Assembly (NCBI GenBank): GCA_905250885.1
Contig: CAJNOQ010000122.1
Coordinates: forward strand, 1 to 64,000
Source of the DNA: Didymodactylos carnosus
Taxonomy: Eukaryota > Rotifera > Eurotatoria > Philodinida > Philodinidae
Length of the DNA: 64,000 bases
Direction: 5' to 3'
Positions 36,787 through 46,891 of the stretch are shown in pieces. Position 1 is the stretch's first letter; each line of letters begins with the position of its first letter. The translations under genes were made by a program, and so were the position numbers. The notes beneath the pieces are model-generated. The model was not told where the DNA came from. It made no database searches and was given only the letters and a program-made list of their open reading frames with translations.

Positions 36787-38443
36787 TACAGTGCTGACCT
36801 TTCCAAGACACAATCCGACAATCTTAATGCTGTTTTCGGCTGATATTTAAGCAAAGTTTTTTTCTGGTTATATGGAATGTAGCCTAGTTATTATGTTTTC
36901 AAGCTTTTTAGCCGGGGAATATGCCACAATGTTGTTCCTTTTTTATTTTAGTTTCGTGAGATACATAAAGGATTAGATTAGTTTTGATCTCCTGAAAAAG
37001 TCAATTTTCTGGTACATTTGCATCGCTTAATGAGAGTAGGACTGTTTAGTGAAGCATATAGTCTTTCGTACACACTGATGTCAAATAAGATATCGAAAGA
37101 TAGATTTAGGTATATATAAGTGTTACACTTTGAAAAAAGAGGTGCATTTTTAAAAAAAAATGCATTTCAGGTATCTTAAAGACAACCTCATTTTTTATCA
37201 ATAAGAAGATATTTCCATGTAAAAGACGCGTCATGAGGCCTTATAGAATAGCCTGAATTCCAGTTTTATGCACCCACAGTGTCTTCGTGAGACATCGTGA
37301 ATGGATAATCGAGGCAGCTTGGATGCATTCTCCCATGTAAATTAAGTGCATTTTTGATGCATAAAGTGAGGTACCCCGCTATCCTTAAAGCATCCAGGAT
37401 GCATTAAATACATTGAAATCCCATACAAAAGCGGGCTATCACGAAAAACGTGCAAAAAAGAGATGGATAAGTCTGTCCAGAATGAACAAATAGGATAGAA
37501 AAAATGTTAGTTTCTCTCCTTGGATATAGACGGCCATATTATTTGTTCCCGTAAATCAATGGTAATAAGACAATCATTTGGCTAGCCTTAACAAAAAAAA
37601 GAATGCCTTTGCACTTGCCATTCTTTACCTTTTTACAGAAGTCACATTTGTTCATCAAACACAACTGTTAGATGAGTAATACAGATGTTGATCAATTAAA
37701 GATATTACCGACCTTATCGTAGTTTTTTCAAAATCAGCAAGTCAATCACAGTTGGAACCGATCCGATCGGAAGATCAGACGGAACTGATAGAAATTTTCA
37801 ACTCACCCACTGTCGATCGATTTACCTTGTGAAAAATTATGTAGTTTATTTCGTTATATTTCCGAAAATTTAAAATTTCGATTTTTACTTAAAAATCAAC
37901 TTTTTTGTACTAAAATGGAAGTTTAAATCAAGTTCTTTTCTTTACATAAAGTATCATCTTCTCCGTCAGCCGGTTTTCGTCATTACAGTTTCGTTTCGTT
38001 TCAGGATGAAAAAGAAATAAGTATGAGAGAATACGATTGCAAAAGGATTGCAAAAGTGGTTCATTACTACTTTGTAATACTTTGAATTAAAGTGTATTCT
38101 GTCACACTTATTATGTAATCGATTTACTTACTCTTTAGAATGAGGGCCATCAAAAAAGTATTTCTTCCTTGTAAAATTTACTTTTGTCAACGAATTATTT
38201 TCGCATTCTCTGTAACTTTATTAGAATGTAGACGAACAAAATCAAAAGTATTTTACTTTCGACTATAAAAAAAACGAAGAAAAACAAGTAAACAGTCGTA
38301 AGAGGACAACAACAAATATAATCTTAATATATAAACAACAAATAAACTTATTTAGCTTTCTTTACAAAAAAAATGAGAAAAGAATGGAAAAAAAACACGC
38401 ATTTCTTTTACACATATACATATAAAAACGTGGAGTTCATATT
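36787..38443. other. Intergenic, no recognised gene
   Basis: At 37140-37430 several TGCAT-containing words recur (GATGCATT, TGCATTTTT). The right edge holds the 3' UTR of the RNA-binding protein gene. Confidence 0.45.
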
Positions 38444-39983
38444 TTATGTCCGTTGTTGTTGTTGACCATAGTAAGAACTCATATTCGTCGTATAAGCATC
38501 ATACGGCATATAGTCGGGACGTCCTGATGGTTGTCCACCACCTAGCATTTGAGGAGGTCCCCGTTGTGGTTGCTGTGTAAGTATTGAAGGTGGAACTGCG
38601 GATGGTGTATGGGATTGCTGTTGAGAATATGGATCACTTCGATAGTTTGAATAATAATCATATTCATTTCTAAACAAAACATGTATCAAAGTAGCACTTC
38701 TCAATTCAGCTTGATTTAACAAATGGCTATGGAAATTAAACAGTGCTGCATTTAGATATTAGAACTTTTCAGAGTTGATCAGCTCTTCTTTTCAGACAAC
38801 TAAGGTGTCATAGATAGTCTTACATTCCTTAGAAAAAATTCGATGCATATAAAATAACTAACCGTTGTTGATTAGATTGATTAGAAAATTCAGAATCACG
38901 CGGCTTATTTGGATAATATTGTTGATAACGATCGTAAGATTGATCATAACCTTGTGAATTGAAAGTTTGAGGTGGCAGATTTTGTTGCGACATACTTGAG
39001 CCTGTATTTCCACCCATGCCGCTATAAAACGAATCATTCGAATTAGGACCAAGACCTCCACGATCATACATATTTCTAAAAGTAAATCATTAATAATCTA
39101 CTTTTGTCTTTCACGTTTTTCAGTTTTACCTTCCACCAAAATTATCTGTCCGTTGTTGATTCTGTCCATAACCTCTGTAATCACCTTGACTATTATTAAA
39201 ATTGTTTAAATTATGGTTATTGTAACTACCTCCACCACCTCGATTCTGTGGAACATTGAATGCTGCAAAATTACTATTGCTATTACCATTATCACGTTGA
39301 TTAAATCTTCCTTGATCCGGATAGGGTCTCGATCTATCGTAGGACTGATTGTAACCGTTATTACCACCTCCATATTGTCGAGAATCGTGTCCACGCATCG
39401 GTCCCCCTCCTCCAAAACGTCCATTACCGCCGCCGCCACCTCGATTCGATCGTCCTCTAGAAATATTCAACATCATGTAGTATATTCACTTCATTATAAA
39501 AAATACCAACGTTCATTTACCCTTGCCTTAGACCACTCGTAGGCGTTGGTTCGCCCGGGCGATGTCTTACGGTGCTGGTAGATAACTAAACGAGAAGGAT
39601 ATCAATTAGCCTATTAAAAAGTTGAAAATCGACTACTTACTTCAACCCTAATTTTTTTTCCTTTATATTCCTTATTATTCAGTGCAAAAGCGGCTTTTTC
39701 TGCTTCTTCGATACTTCCATAATGCTTCAAGGAAGAAATGACAACATGAGAATGAATTAAAGTAAAATATAAGAGAAAAGTTACCTACCACGAAGCCATA
39801 ATCTTTAATAACAGATGCTTCAAGTATTTTTCCAAATGGTTTAAATAATTCTGTTAATTCATGATCTTGTGTACGCTGATCTAGATTACCGATGAATAAT
39901 TTAGTTTTCACAATTTTCGGTGATTGTGAGTTGTTGTTATTGTTGTTGATCTGATTATTCGAAGCATTGTTATTCAGGTTCAT
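38444..39983 (-). CDS. RNA-binding protein, one RRM plus Gly/Asn/Gln-rich tail (Lark/RBM4-like RRM)
   Basis: Six exons starting at ATG 39983 and ending with TAA 38446-38444 give about 380 residues. An Asn-rich leader (NNNASNNQINNNNNN) precedes a single RRM at about residues 26-95. RNP2 is KLFIGNL, and the RNP1-type segment KDYGFVHYGS is split by an intron at KDYGFV|HYGS; the domain continues with IEEAEKAAFALNNKEYKGKKIRVE. This RRM most resembles RBM4/Lark or RBM14-type domains. The rest is low-complexity: RGG-like GRSNRGGGGGNGRFGGGG, then Asn/Tyr/Gln/Ser-rich sequence with YDRSRPYPDQGRF, YDQSYDRYQQYY and a C-terminus YYGQQQQRT. Such tails usually drive condensate formation and RNA binding. 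No second RRM or zinc knuckle of true Lark was found, so I leave the symbol empty. Confidence 0.85.
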
Positions 39984-42369
39984 TTTATGTACAATCGATG
40001 TGGAAGAAAACTCGAATATCCACAGAAAAAGGACAATCTGTAATAAAAAAAATATTATTAGATGAATATTTGCTCAAAAACGGTTATGCAGCAGGTAAGA
40101 AGCTTTAGAACTTCTTCCAGACTTGCCTTTGACCGAGTACTAATTTAAAAAAAGCAAAAAAAACAACACTCTTCTAACTAGAACCGAGACTAGTTATCTC
40201 TTAGAGTTATCAGTGATAGAAGTGTCGGCGGCGTATATTGATTAAAATTTTTTCATAAGAACTACATTCGCATTTCTCAATCACGAAAGACTAAATCTCG
40301 CAGAAAGTAATTAGCAAAAACCACAAGCAGAATAAGAACGAAGCAAAGCGTAAACTAATTACCTAGAACTACGATTTCTTCGAAAAATATCACTTTCTTG
40401 ATAGAGAAGTATCCTATTCGACGAGAATGTAACATACAAGTTTTGAAACGCAGTACACTGGACTAAAACTTAGGACTCTATTAAACATTCGATGTTTTTT
40501 TTTATTGCTACTATAAGCCATCTCAGAGTACAGTTTCAACGTTGATCCTACTTTACGAAATCTTTACTTGAACAGAAAAATCTTATTTTGATGAAGATGG
40601 AAAAAGCGATAAGAAAACTTTTGTTCTACGTGATCAAACTGGTTTACTATGCAACCTGACACGTTTTCTTAGAAAGCAATATGAATTAAAATAAATATCA
40701 CGTCTTAATTTTTGTCGATTAAAAATATATTCTTGTTCATTGTATGAGTTACAAAAAATCGGAGATTTGTTAATATTAGACATTTATCGTTTGTGTTAAT
40801 ATATGGTATATGTTTTCGCAATATAGGTAGTTTGTGATTTGTGGATAACGAACGAATGAGTGCGTTTCGGAACGGAAGGCGCGCACACAATGATAGTGCA
40901 AAAACGCGATTCTCGATTTGCTTTCGACGCAACGCATGTGTTCTCTACAATATAACAAAGAAACAATAAAAGTATTCGGTCAATTACAGAATTTAACGAG
41001 ATATTACATTGTTAAAAAATGAATCAACGCAGATTAACTAGCGATACGCGTTATTTTTTATATTACTAATAGAAGTACGACGAAAAAAAAATAAAAAAAG
41101 AGATATTGAAAACACTCTTCTGTAAACTATTCTGCTGGCTAGTTTTGCGGAATAAAATTTTATCTTACCTGACCATCTGATATTTTCATCTTTATCACTC
41201 TTGAATAGGTAGGTACCGCTAAAAGAAACAAAAAGTTTGATTATAGAGGTTAGATGAATGACTGTAACTTTACTAAAATGTTGATACGATTTTGTCATGG
41301 ATTACATATTAAAAATTATTTCAGGATTAAAAATGAAATGAGATGCAGAAAACTAAACAAATTTATAAGATTAAGAAGAAAACCGTTTTAATCGTCTTTT
41401 CTAGCTCGTCGTCATTATTGGGTTTATCTCCGATTTATCACAAGGATCATGGTCATCAAAGTACCATATTTGGATCTGGACGAATTTTTTCTAGCCACAA
41501 GTCTTCCATTTTAAATGCTTCATAAATACAACACTGTGTAAACCAGCCGTAATTGCATCGTCTCTTTGTTAAACTGACTGAGAGATATCAATGAAGATGA
41601 CCCAATATCATCATTGATCGCTTTCTAGAAATCTCACTTGCCAATTGTCTTGCCTACGATCTCCCTAAAATTTCATTCGATCAAGCTAAAAATGTTATCA
41701 GAGATAACTGGTGAAGTATCTCAAAGGTTAAATTTTGTTTTTTTGGAAAATATTGTTTTGTTCAAAAGTTATAGAGAAGGAAACTCTTTTAAACCTTCGT
41801 TTTTGATTTTAAGGGCTCTATAGCACGACCCAGAAGCACCTTTTTCGAAAAAAATCAAACCACTGGACAAACTTCTGAAGTAACTGTGGTAATCCGGCTT
41901 GATCGGATGAAACTTTCAGGGGGCGTGGCGTTAGTAAGGCCTATTGAGTACATTAGTAGAAAAAGATGTTTTGAACCAGAAACGTTACAACACGAAACTC
42001 ACTTTTCTTAGGGTTTTTAGCAAAATACATATAACTCTATCAGAAAACATGGTGTAGAGTGAGGTTTTATCTCGTTTTGTTCACGACTCTTCACTCCACA
42101 AAACGGACTATTTGAAAAAACTCTCAAGTGCCAAAATAAAGTAAGCAGTTTTTAAAAATCGAGTTTTTTAGAGTAAAGTGACAAACTGTACAAAGTTCTG
42201 TCGCTCCAGTGACAGGTCGAGGAGAGCTCGGAGTGATCTTATTTTGTAGAGGACATGCATCACATTTGTCTCAAAAATAAATTTTTTTCTAAAATGAGGG
42301 AGATATATCCATAATAAGCATCCTTGGTTTTTAGTTGAGACTTACGCTAATTGAACCAAAGTCATTTTC
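39984..42369. other. Intergenic, 5' of the RNA-binding protein gene and 3' of ZDHHC6-like
   Basis: Contains the probable leader and promoter of the RNA-binding protein gene on the left. The right part (41800-42310), where the missing ZDHHC6 C-terminal exons would be expected, has no reading frame resembling them. No gene is supported. Confidence 0.5.
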
Positions 42370-43276
42370 TCAGTTGAAGACATGTCGAACATTCACTTTG
42401 AAACCAAGATCACATGGATAAATGACTTTCTTTTGTGTTCTATGACTATGTTCAGTTGCTCTTTGCAATACCAAATTTTCAATGCCTATAAAAAACGAGA
42501 CAGTCAAATTTTAGCTAATGTTCCTCAAATAAAACATACCAGTTCGATTTCTAATTATATTTCTTAATTGAATACTTAGCAAGATTCCAACCGCAATGAT
42601 CACACCAAGCGCAAGACTAATTGTCATTACAGTAGAAAATAGTCCCCAAAATGTAAAAACAATAAATGGTTCCTGTTTAACACGATAATACGTGTAATGC
42701 CGAACGAATAATGCACGGTACACAGTTGGACATAACATTAGCAATGCATGTATGCAACCAAGTATAACATAAAACAAAAAATAACAAAAGTTCGTCTGGT
42801 TGATATGTCCTACACATGTGTTCATCCAAGGACACTAGAATGTAAATATTTGTTTAATTCTTCTTGAACAATATAGCAAATATGGTCTAACTGACATGAT
42901 GGTCTAGTTTCATTACACATCGCTGGCATTTCTTGCAATGATGTGAACGAGGTGCTTTGTAGTTTTCACATATTTTACAGTACTGCAAATATTGAATCCC
43001 TTCTTTATCGACCGGTGACCAGTTTTTTGAGACAAAGCCTGGTCCACGAAAAACTGCGCAAAAATAATTGTAGAAGATAATGCATGGATGTATCCAAAAG
43101 ATAAGAAAATTAACAACACTTAGATAATCGGTTGCCTCTGGAGGATACCATTTTGTTAAACAGTTGAACGCATTCACTGTTATCCAAGAGATTAAACTAA
43201 TAGCACAAATAGGACCATAATGAGCAAGTTGATCTATCCGCCCAGAACTCGTACCCCAACACATATCTAAAAACAT
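42370..43276 (-). CDS. ZDHHC6: Palmitoyltransferase ZDHHC6-like, C-terminally short
   Basis: DHHC enzymes attach palmitate to cysteines of target proteins; ZDHHC6 works in the ER. Three exons (42896-43276, 42540-42834, 42370-42485) join in phase to give 263 residues; an alternative ATG at 43264 would give 259. Four hydrophobic segments are visible, among them ICAISLISWITV, VVNFLIFWIHPCIIF and SLALGVIIAVGILLSIQL. The cysteine-rich domain reads YCKICENYKAPRSHHCKKCQRCVMKLDHH|CPW, with the catalytic DHHC formed across the first intron. GPGFV, TFWG and RNRTGIEN match ZDHHC6 closely. After KVIYPCDLGFKVNVRHVFN comes TGA, where relatives continue with a tryptophan and about 130 more residues including an SH3-like domain. 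No such exons follow, so this copy is either truncated or ends differently. The first intron donor (GTCAGT) is unusual but usable. Confidence 0.82.
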
Positions 43277-44236
43277 AAAATTTTACTGTTCAGCTTGAAG
43301 GAAAGAAGTTGAATAAAACTCAAGAGTTTTTCAGTTTTTCTGCGTTTTTTTCCCAAGAAGAATTTAAGAAATTCATTTATTTAATCTTTGTCTGCCATAT
43401 TATGAAAAGTACTTAACCTCAAAATATATGTGCTTTTCGTGCTACAATTGGTGTACGCAGAACAAATGGAAACAATTGGTAATTCATTGACTAAGATAGT
43501 GCTTTTTTTTATTTAGATACGCTGATTTGACATTATTTCGACATCTCAGATGTAATCATATGTATTTTTCCTTTAAAATTATTGTTATTTAAGTTTTGAT
43601 GTTTGAATACGTCAAAGCGGACTTTTGTCACATCTAAATCTACCACAATTTTCTGACTAGTTCGGCTTGGGATGTGTTATTTACCTACGCAATACTTTTA
43701 TTCTTGAGAGCAATATTTTTTTCACGTGAGTGCAGATTATTGACGATAAAACAACTTGCACTTGACGGTTTGCCAAACATAAGTCGAGCTGATAACAAGA
43801 ACGTAACTTTTATGGTTGCCATGTCTTCTGATTTATTAGAATTTTCAAATCTATTGAAAGTATGATTGCAAAACTTCTCTTTCTCATGCGTTGCTAAATC
43901 TATTCGTATTTTAGAAATTTTCGAAAGATCGTATATTATTTTATGAAATCTCTAGTTACGATTTGCATAAAAAAACGCCGGAGTATTCCTTTAACGTAGA
44001 GTTTAATATTTTTTTATGAAACGTCAATCTGAAGCTGTGGAAGAAAATTTGTACGAGTTCCTATACGTAAACTGCCCTTCAAAGTAGAGCCAACTATCTG
44101 AGTAAAAATAAAATGATTTGAAAACAATTTGAAATTTACGTACACAACGAATTAGTAAATTCTTCGCAAACTCATACTGCTGCCGATAATTTACAGTAAA
44201 ATAGTGAGCAAATAAAGACATCGATTTAGACTAGAC
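43277..44236. other. Intergenic, 5' of the ZDHHC6-like gene
   Basis: No gene is supported. A short open frame at 43674-43865 has no domain. The ZDHHC6-like promoter should be near the left edge. Confidence 0.45.
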
Positions 44237-44460
44237 ATGCACCAGTTACAGTTAACTGTAAATGCTCATAACTGTATAATTGTTATAACTGTAACTGTCA
44301 TAACTGTGTAACTATGAAAACTGTAATTGCTCATAACTGTGGACAAATATTCTAGAGTGATCACTCTAGAATATTTGTCCACAGTTATGAGCAATTACAG
44401 TTTTCATAGTTATACAGTTATGACAGTTACAGTTAACTGGTAAAAACTGTAACTGATGCA
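44237..44460. mobile_element. Fold-back element centred on a spacer-free palindrome
   Basis: The outer ends ATGCACCAGTTACAG (44237) and CTGTAACTGATGCA (to 44460) are inverted copies. The core 44286-44435 is a 75 + 75 nt palindrome with no spacer and a single mismatch, centred at TCTAGAGTGA|TCACTCTAGA (44351-44370). The arms consist largely of repeated ATAACTGTAACTG-type words. It is non-coding and should be able to extrude a cruciform. Confidence 0.88.
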
Positions 44461-44504
44461 TACCTAATTTAGACCGAATGGAAAAAACACTGTGCGATGT
44501 AAGC

Positions 44505-44634
44505 AATGGGGAGAAAACTGATTTGAATCAATCCAAATCTTTCCAACTCTTTCAAATCTTTCATATCAAGTTGATTTGAATCTCTAAAATCTTTTGAAAT
44601 CTTCAAAGTCCTCAAATCAGTTTTCTCCCTCTTG
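44505..44634. mobile_element. 130-bp MITE with 9-bp target duplication
   Basis: Flanked by identical GATGTAAGC at 44496-44504 and 44635-44643. The inverted ends share GGGAGAAAACTGATTTGA exactly (one outer base differs in spacing). The interior holds several TCAAATCTTTC-like words. It is only about 200 bp upstream of SNIP1. Confidence 0.88.
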
Positions 44635-44836
44635 GATGTAAGCCGATCGTAAGACTGACGCCGACTGGCTAAAATGTTTTTTCAGTCGGCAACAACGGCT
44701 GTAGGCCCCAACTATTTTTTTGCTTTCGGTGGCTTATTGACTTGCACCTTGAGAATGTATTCTTTGTTCTTCTATACGCCTTACATTGCAATTTTGATGC
44801 GCATAATTTAATATGTTTTTGCTTTCAGATAAAAAT

Positions 44837-45706
44837 ATGACTCGTTCACCGAAAACTCGAACAAATAATTCAGACACTCGTAGAAAAAAACGTAAACGTT
44901 CATCATCTTCGGAGTCCGATAATTCTGATCATGATCAACGTTATCGTCGCCGACAACAACAAGATCATCGTTCAAATATTCGTATTAAAGAAGAACCAAT
45001 CACTGATGATGATTCTCGAAGAAAAGAGCGACCACCCTTTCCTAGACAACAACAACAACAACATTCGAATAACCGTCAAAAAGAAAAATCTTCGTATGAA
45101 TGGGGTCCTCGCCAGCAAGTCAAGAATGAAGATGAACAATCGAAAATTGTTGAAAGAGAAAAGCCAAATTTTGGTCTATCCGGTGCACTGCTAAAAGATA
45201 CAAATTTATATCGTGGTGTTGTTATTAAGTACAATGAGCCAATCGAAGCACGTAAACCTAAGCGTCGTTGGCGTTTATATGTATTTAAAGGTGAAGAAGA
45301 ACTACCATTGTACCAGATACATCGTCAATCGGCCTATTTATTTGGTCGTGAGAGAATGATTGCTGATATCCCGATTGATCATCCATCTTGTTCAAAACAA
45401 CATGCCGTATTGCAATATCGCCTAATGGATTATAAACGTGATGATGGTTCATCGGGTAGACGTGTTGTTCCATACATCATTGATTTAGGCTCAGCTAATG
45501 GGACATTCATCAATAATAAAAAAATAGAAAGTCAACGATATTACGAACTAAAAGAAAATGATGTGATTAAATTTGCATTTAGTACGAGGGAATACGTATT
45601 GTTACATGAAGATTCAGCCACCAGTATTTTGCGAGAAGGTGAAGAAGATGAGGGTATCGAAAATCCTGAAAAAGATACTAAAGAAGAAGTTGATACTAAA
45701 AAATAG
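44837..45706 (+). CDS. SNIP1: Smad nuclear-interacting protein 1 (FHA domain)
   Basis: Nuclear FHA protein linked to spliceosome function, transcription and small-RNA biogenesis. A single exon from ATG 44837 (MTRSPKTRTNN) to TAG at 45706 gives 289 residues. The earlier in-frame codon at 44813 lies before a TTTCAG, which looks like the 3' end of a 5'-UTR intron, so the later ATG is preferred. The N-terminal half is charged and low-complexity (RRKKRKRSSSSESD, QQQQQHSNN), like the RS-type tail of the family. From about residue 120 the conserved block runs NLYRGVVIKYNEPIEARKPK, then RRWRLYVFKGEE. The FHA domain follows with IHRQSAYLFGRE, ADIPIDHPSCSKQHAV and DLGSANGTFINNKKI, which contains the phosphothreonine-binding Arg/Ser/Asn positions, and ends REYVLLHE. 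The acidic tail is EGEEDEGIENPEKD. Identity is firm. Confidence 0.95.
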   Translation: MTRSPKTRTNNSDTRRKKRKRSSSSESDNSDHDQRYRRRQQQDHRSNIRIKEEPITDDDSRRKERPPFPRQQQQQHSNNRQKEKSSYEWGPRQQVKNEDEQSKIVEREKPNFGLSGALLKDTNLYRGVVIKYNEPIEARKPKRRWRLYVFKGEEELPLYQIHRQSAYLFGRERMIADIPIDHPSCSKQHAVLQYRLMDYKRDDGSSGRRVVPYIIDLGSANGTFINNKKIESQRYYELKENDVIKFAFSTREYVLLHEDSATSILREGEEDEGIENPEKDTKEEVDTKK

Positions 45707-46891
45707 AGTTTCTAATGTTTGTTTTGTATGTCGACATATCTATTTTCATTTTTGTTGTTGTTTATGTTCTTTTTTTGTTTACTCATTTTCTGTATATTCA
45801 CAGGCTACGTTGAATTAATCATTTTTTCCAAAAGAGTAAGATCTTATTTTCGACCTGACTAACATTATCCCTGTTTGGAGTTGATCTCTTTAGCCCTTAT
45901 TTGTAACATCTTCACTACTTGTGATCAATTTTTCTTTCCTTTGCATTTGAAGAGTGTTGTTTGCGGAAAATCGAAAGTATGATTAAACTTGTTCACTCGA
46001 TCTATTGTTTCAATTATTTAAAATGAACCAAATTATCAAAACAATTTCTTTTTATGAACAGAAAACATTTGGAAAATGTCGATGAAATAACGTATCACCA
46101 GAGGTGCAGAATCTACCCGTGAGATCGGGAAACTTCCCCCGACGAAAATTCCAATTTTTCAAAAAAAATTTCCCTGAATCAATAAATTTTTCCCCTGACA
46201 ACCGTCGGAACAAACAGGCAGATTCTGCAGCTCTGCGTATCACATTGTTATTAATGAACATCAAGACATTGGTAGTTACATATTTATATAAACATGAAAT
46301 ATAGCTGTCGGTAATATGTACAATTTAAAAATAACTAAAGTTATATGAGAATAATTTAGTAAAATGTTCGTCTAATTAGCAAAACGAGAGCAAGATAAAT
46401 TTCATGAATGAATCTGCCGGTCAGTAGTCCATCTAATGATAAAAATATCAAAAAAAACTAATTTCTCCGATTAAGGATGATTATCTTATCGAGAAATGAT
46501 TAAATGAGAGAATTATGTACATTTTAAATTATCATTAAACAGTAAACCAATGGTTTGATAATGAGATAAACTCGATCATTTTACAAACGAAAGACCTATC
46601 TATATATTCGTCGGTAACACACTTATCTGTTGTGAATGAGAAACGTTTGTGTATTTTTTTTTATTGACGATGCTTCATTTTACTTGTCAATCCTATGATA
46701 TTCTTAATATAGAAAAATCCTTTTTTTGTGTACAGGACTCTGCATTAAACTGTGATTGGAAAAAAACCTAACATCTCTTTGTTTTTTAAACATTTTAATA
46801 AACTGGACTACGTGAGAAGAAATTCAATAATAAAATGTCATCGAGATGAAATTTTTATTTGTTCATAACACGTTATTTTCATTTGAAGAAT
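45707..46891. other. Intergenic between SNIP1 and IVD
   Basis: Contains the SNIP1 3' UTR, the MITE at 46099-46235 and presumably the IVD promoter. No gene is supported. Confidence 0.5.
46099..46235. mobile_element. hAT-type MITE with perfect 8-bp target duplication
   Basis: This 137-bp element is flanked by identical CGTATCAC (46091-46098 and 46236-46243). The ends CAGAGGTGCAGAATCTACC and, reverse-complemented, CAGAGCTGCAGAATCTGCC differ at two of 19 positions and start with the CAG-type hAT terminus. It is non-coding. The perfect duplication suggests a fairly young insertion. Confidence 0.92.

Noticed and set aside
24197-38443. Search for a hidden multi-gene system in the long gene-poor stretch
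   Set aside because: Only repeats and transposon fragments could be recognised; no coherent set of genes, no CRISPR-like array and no virus-like genes.
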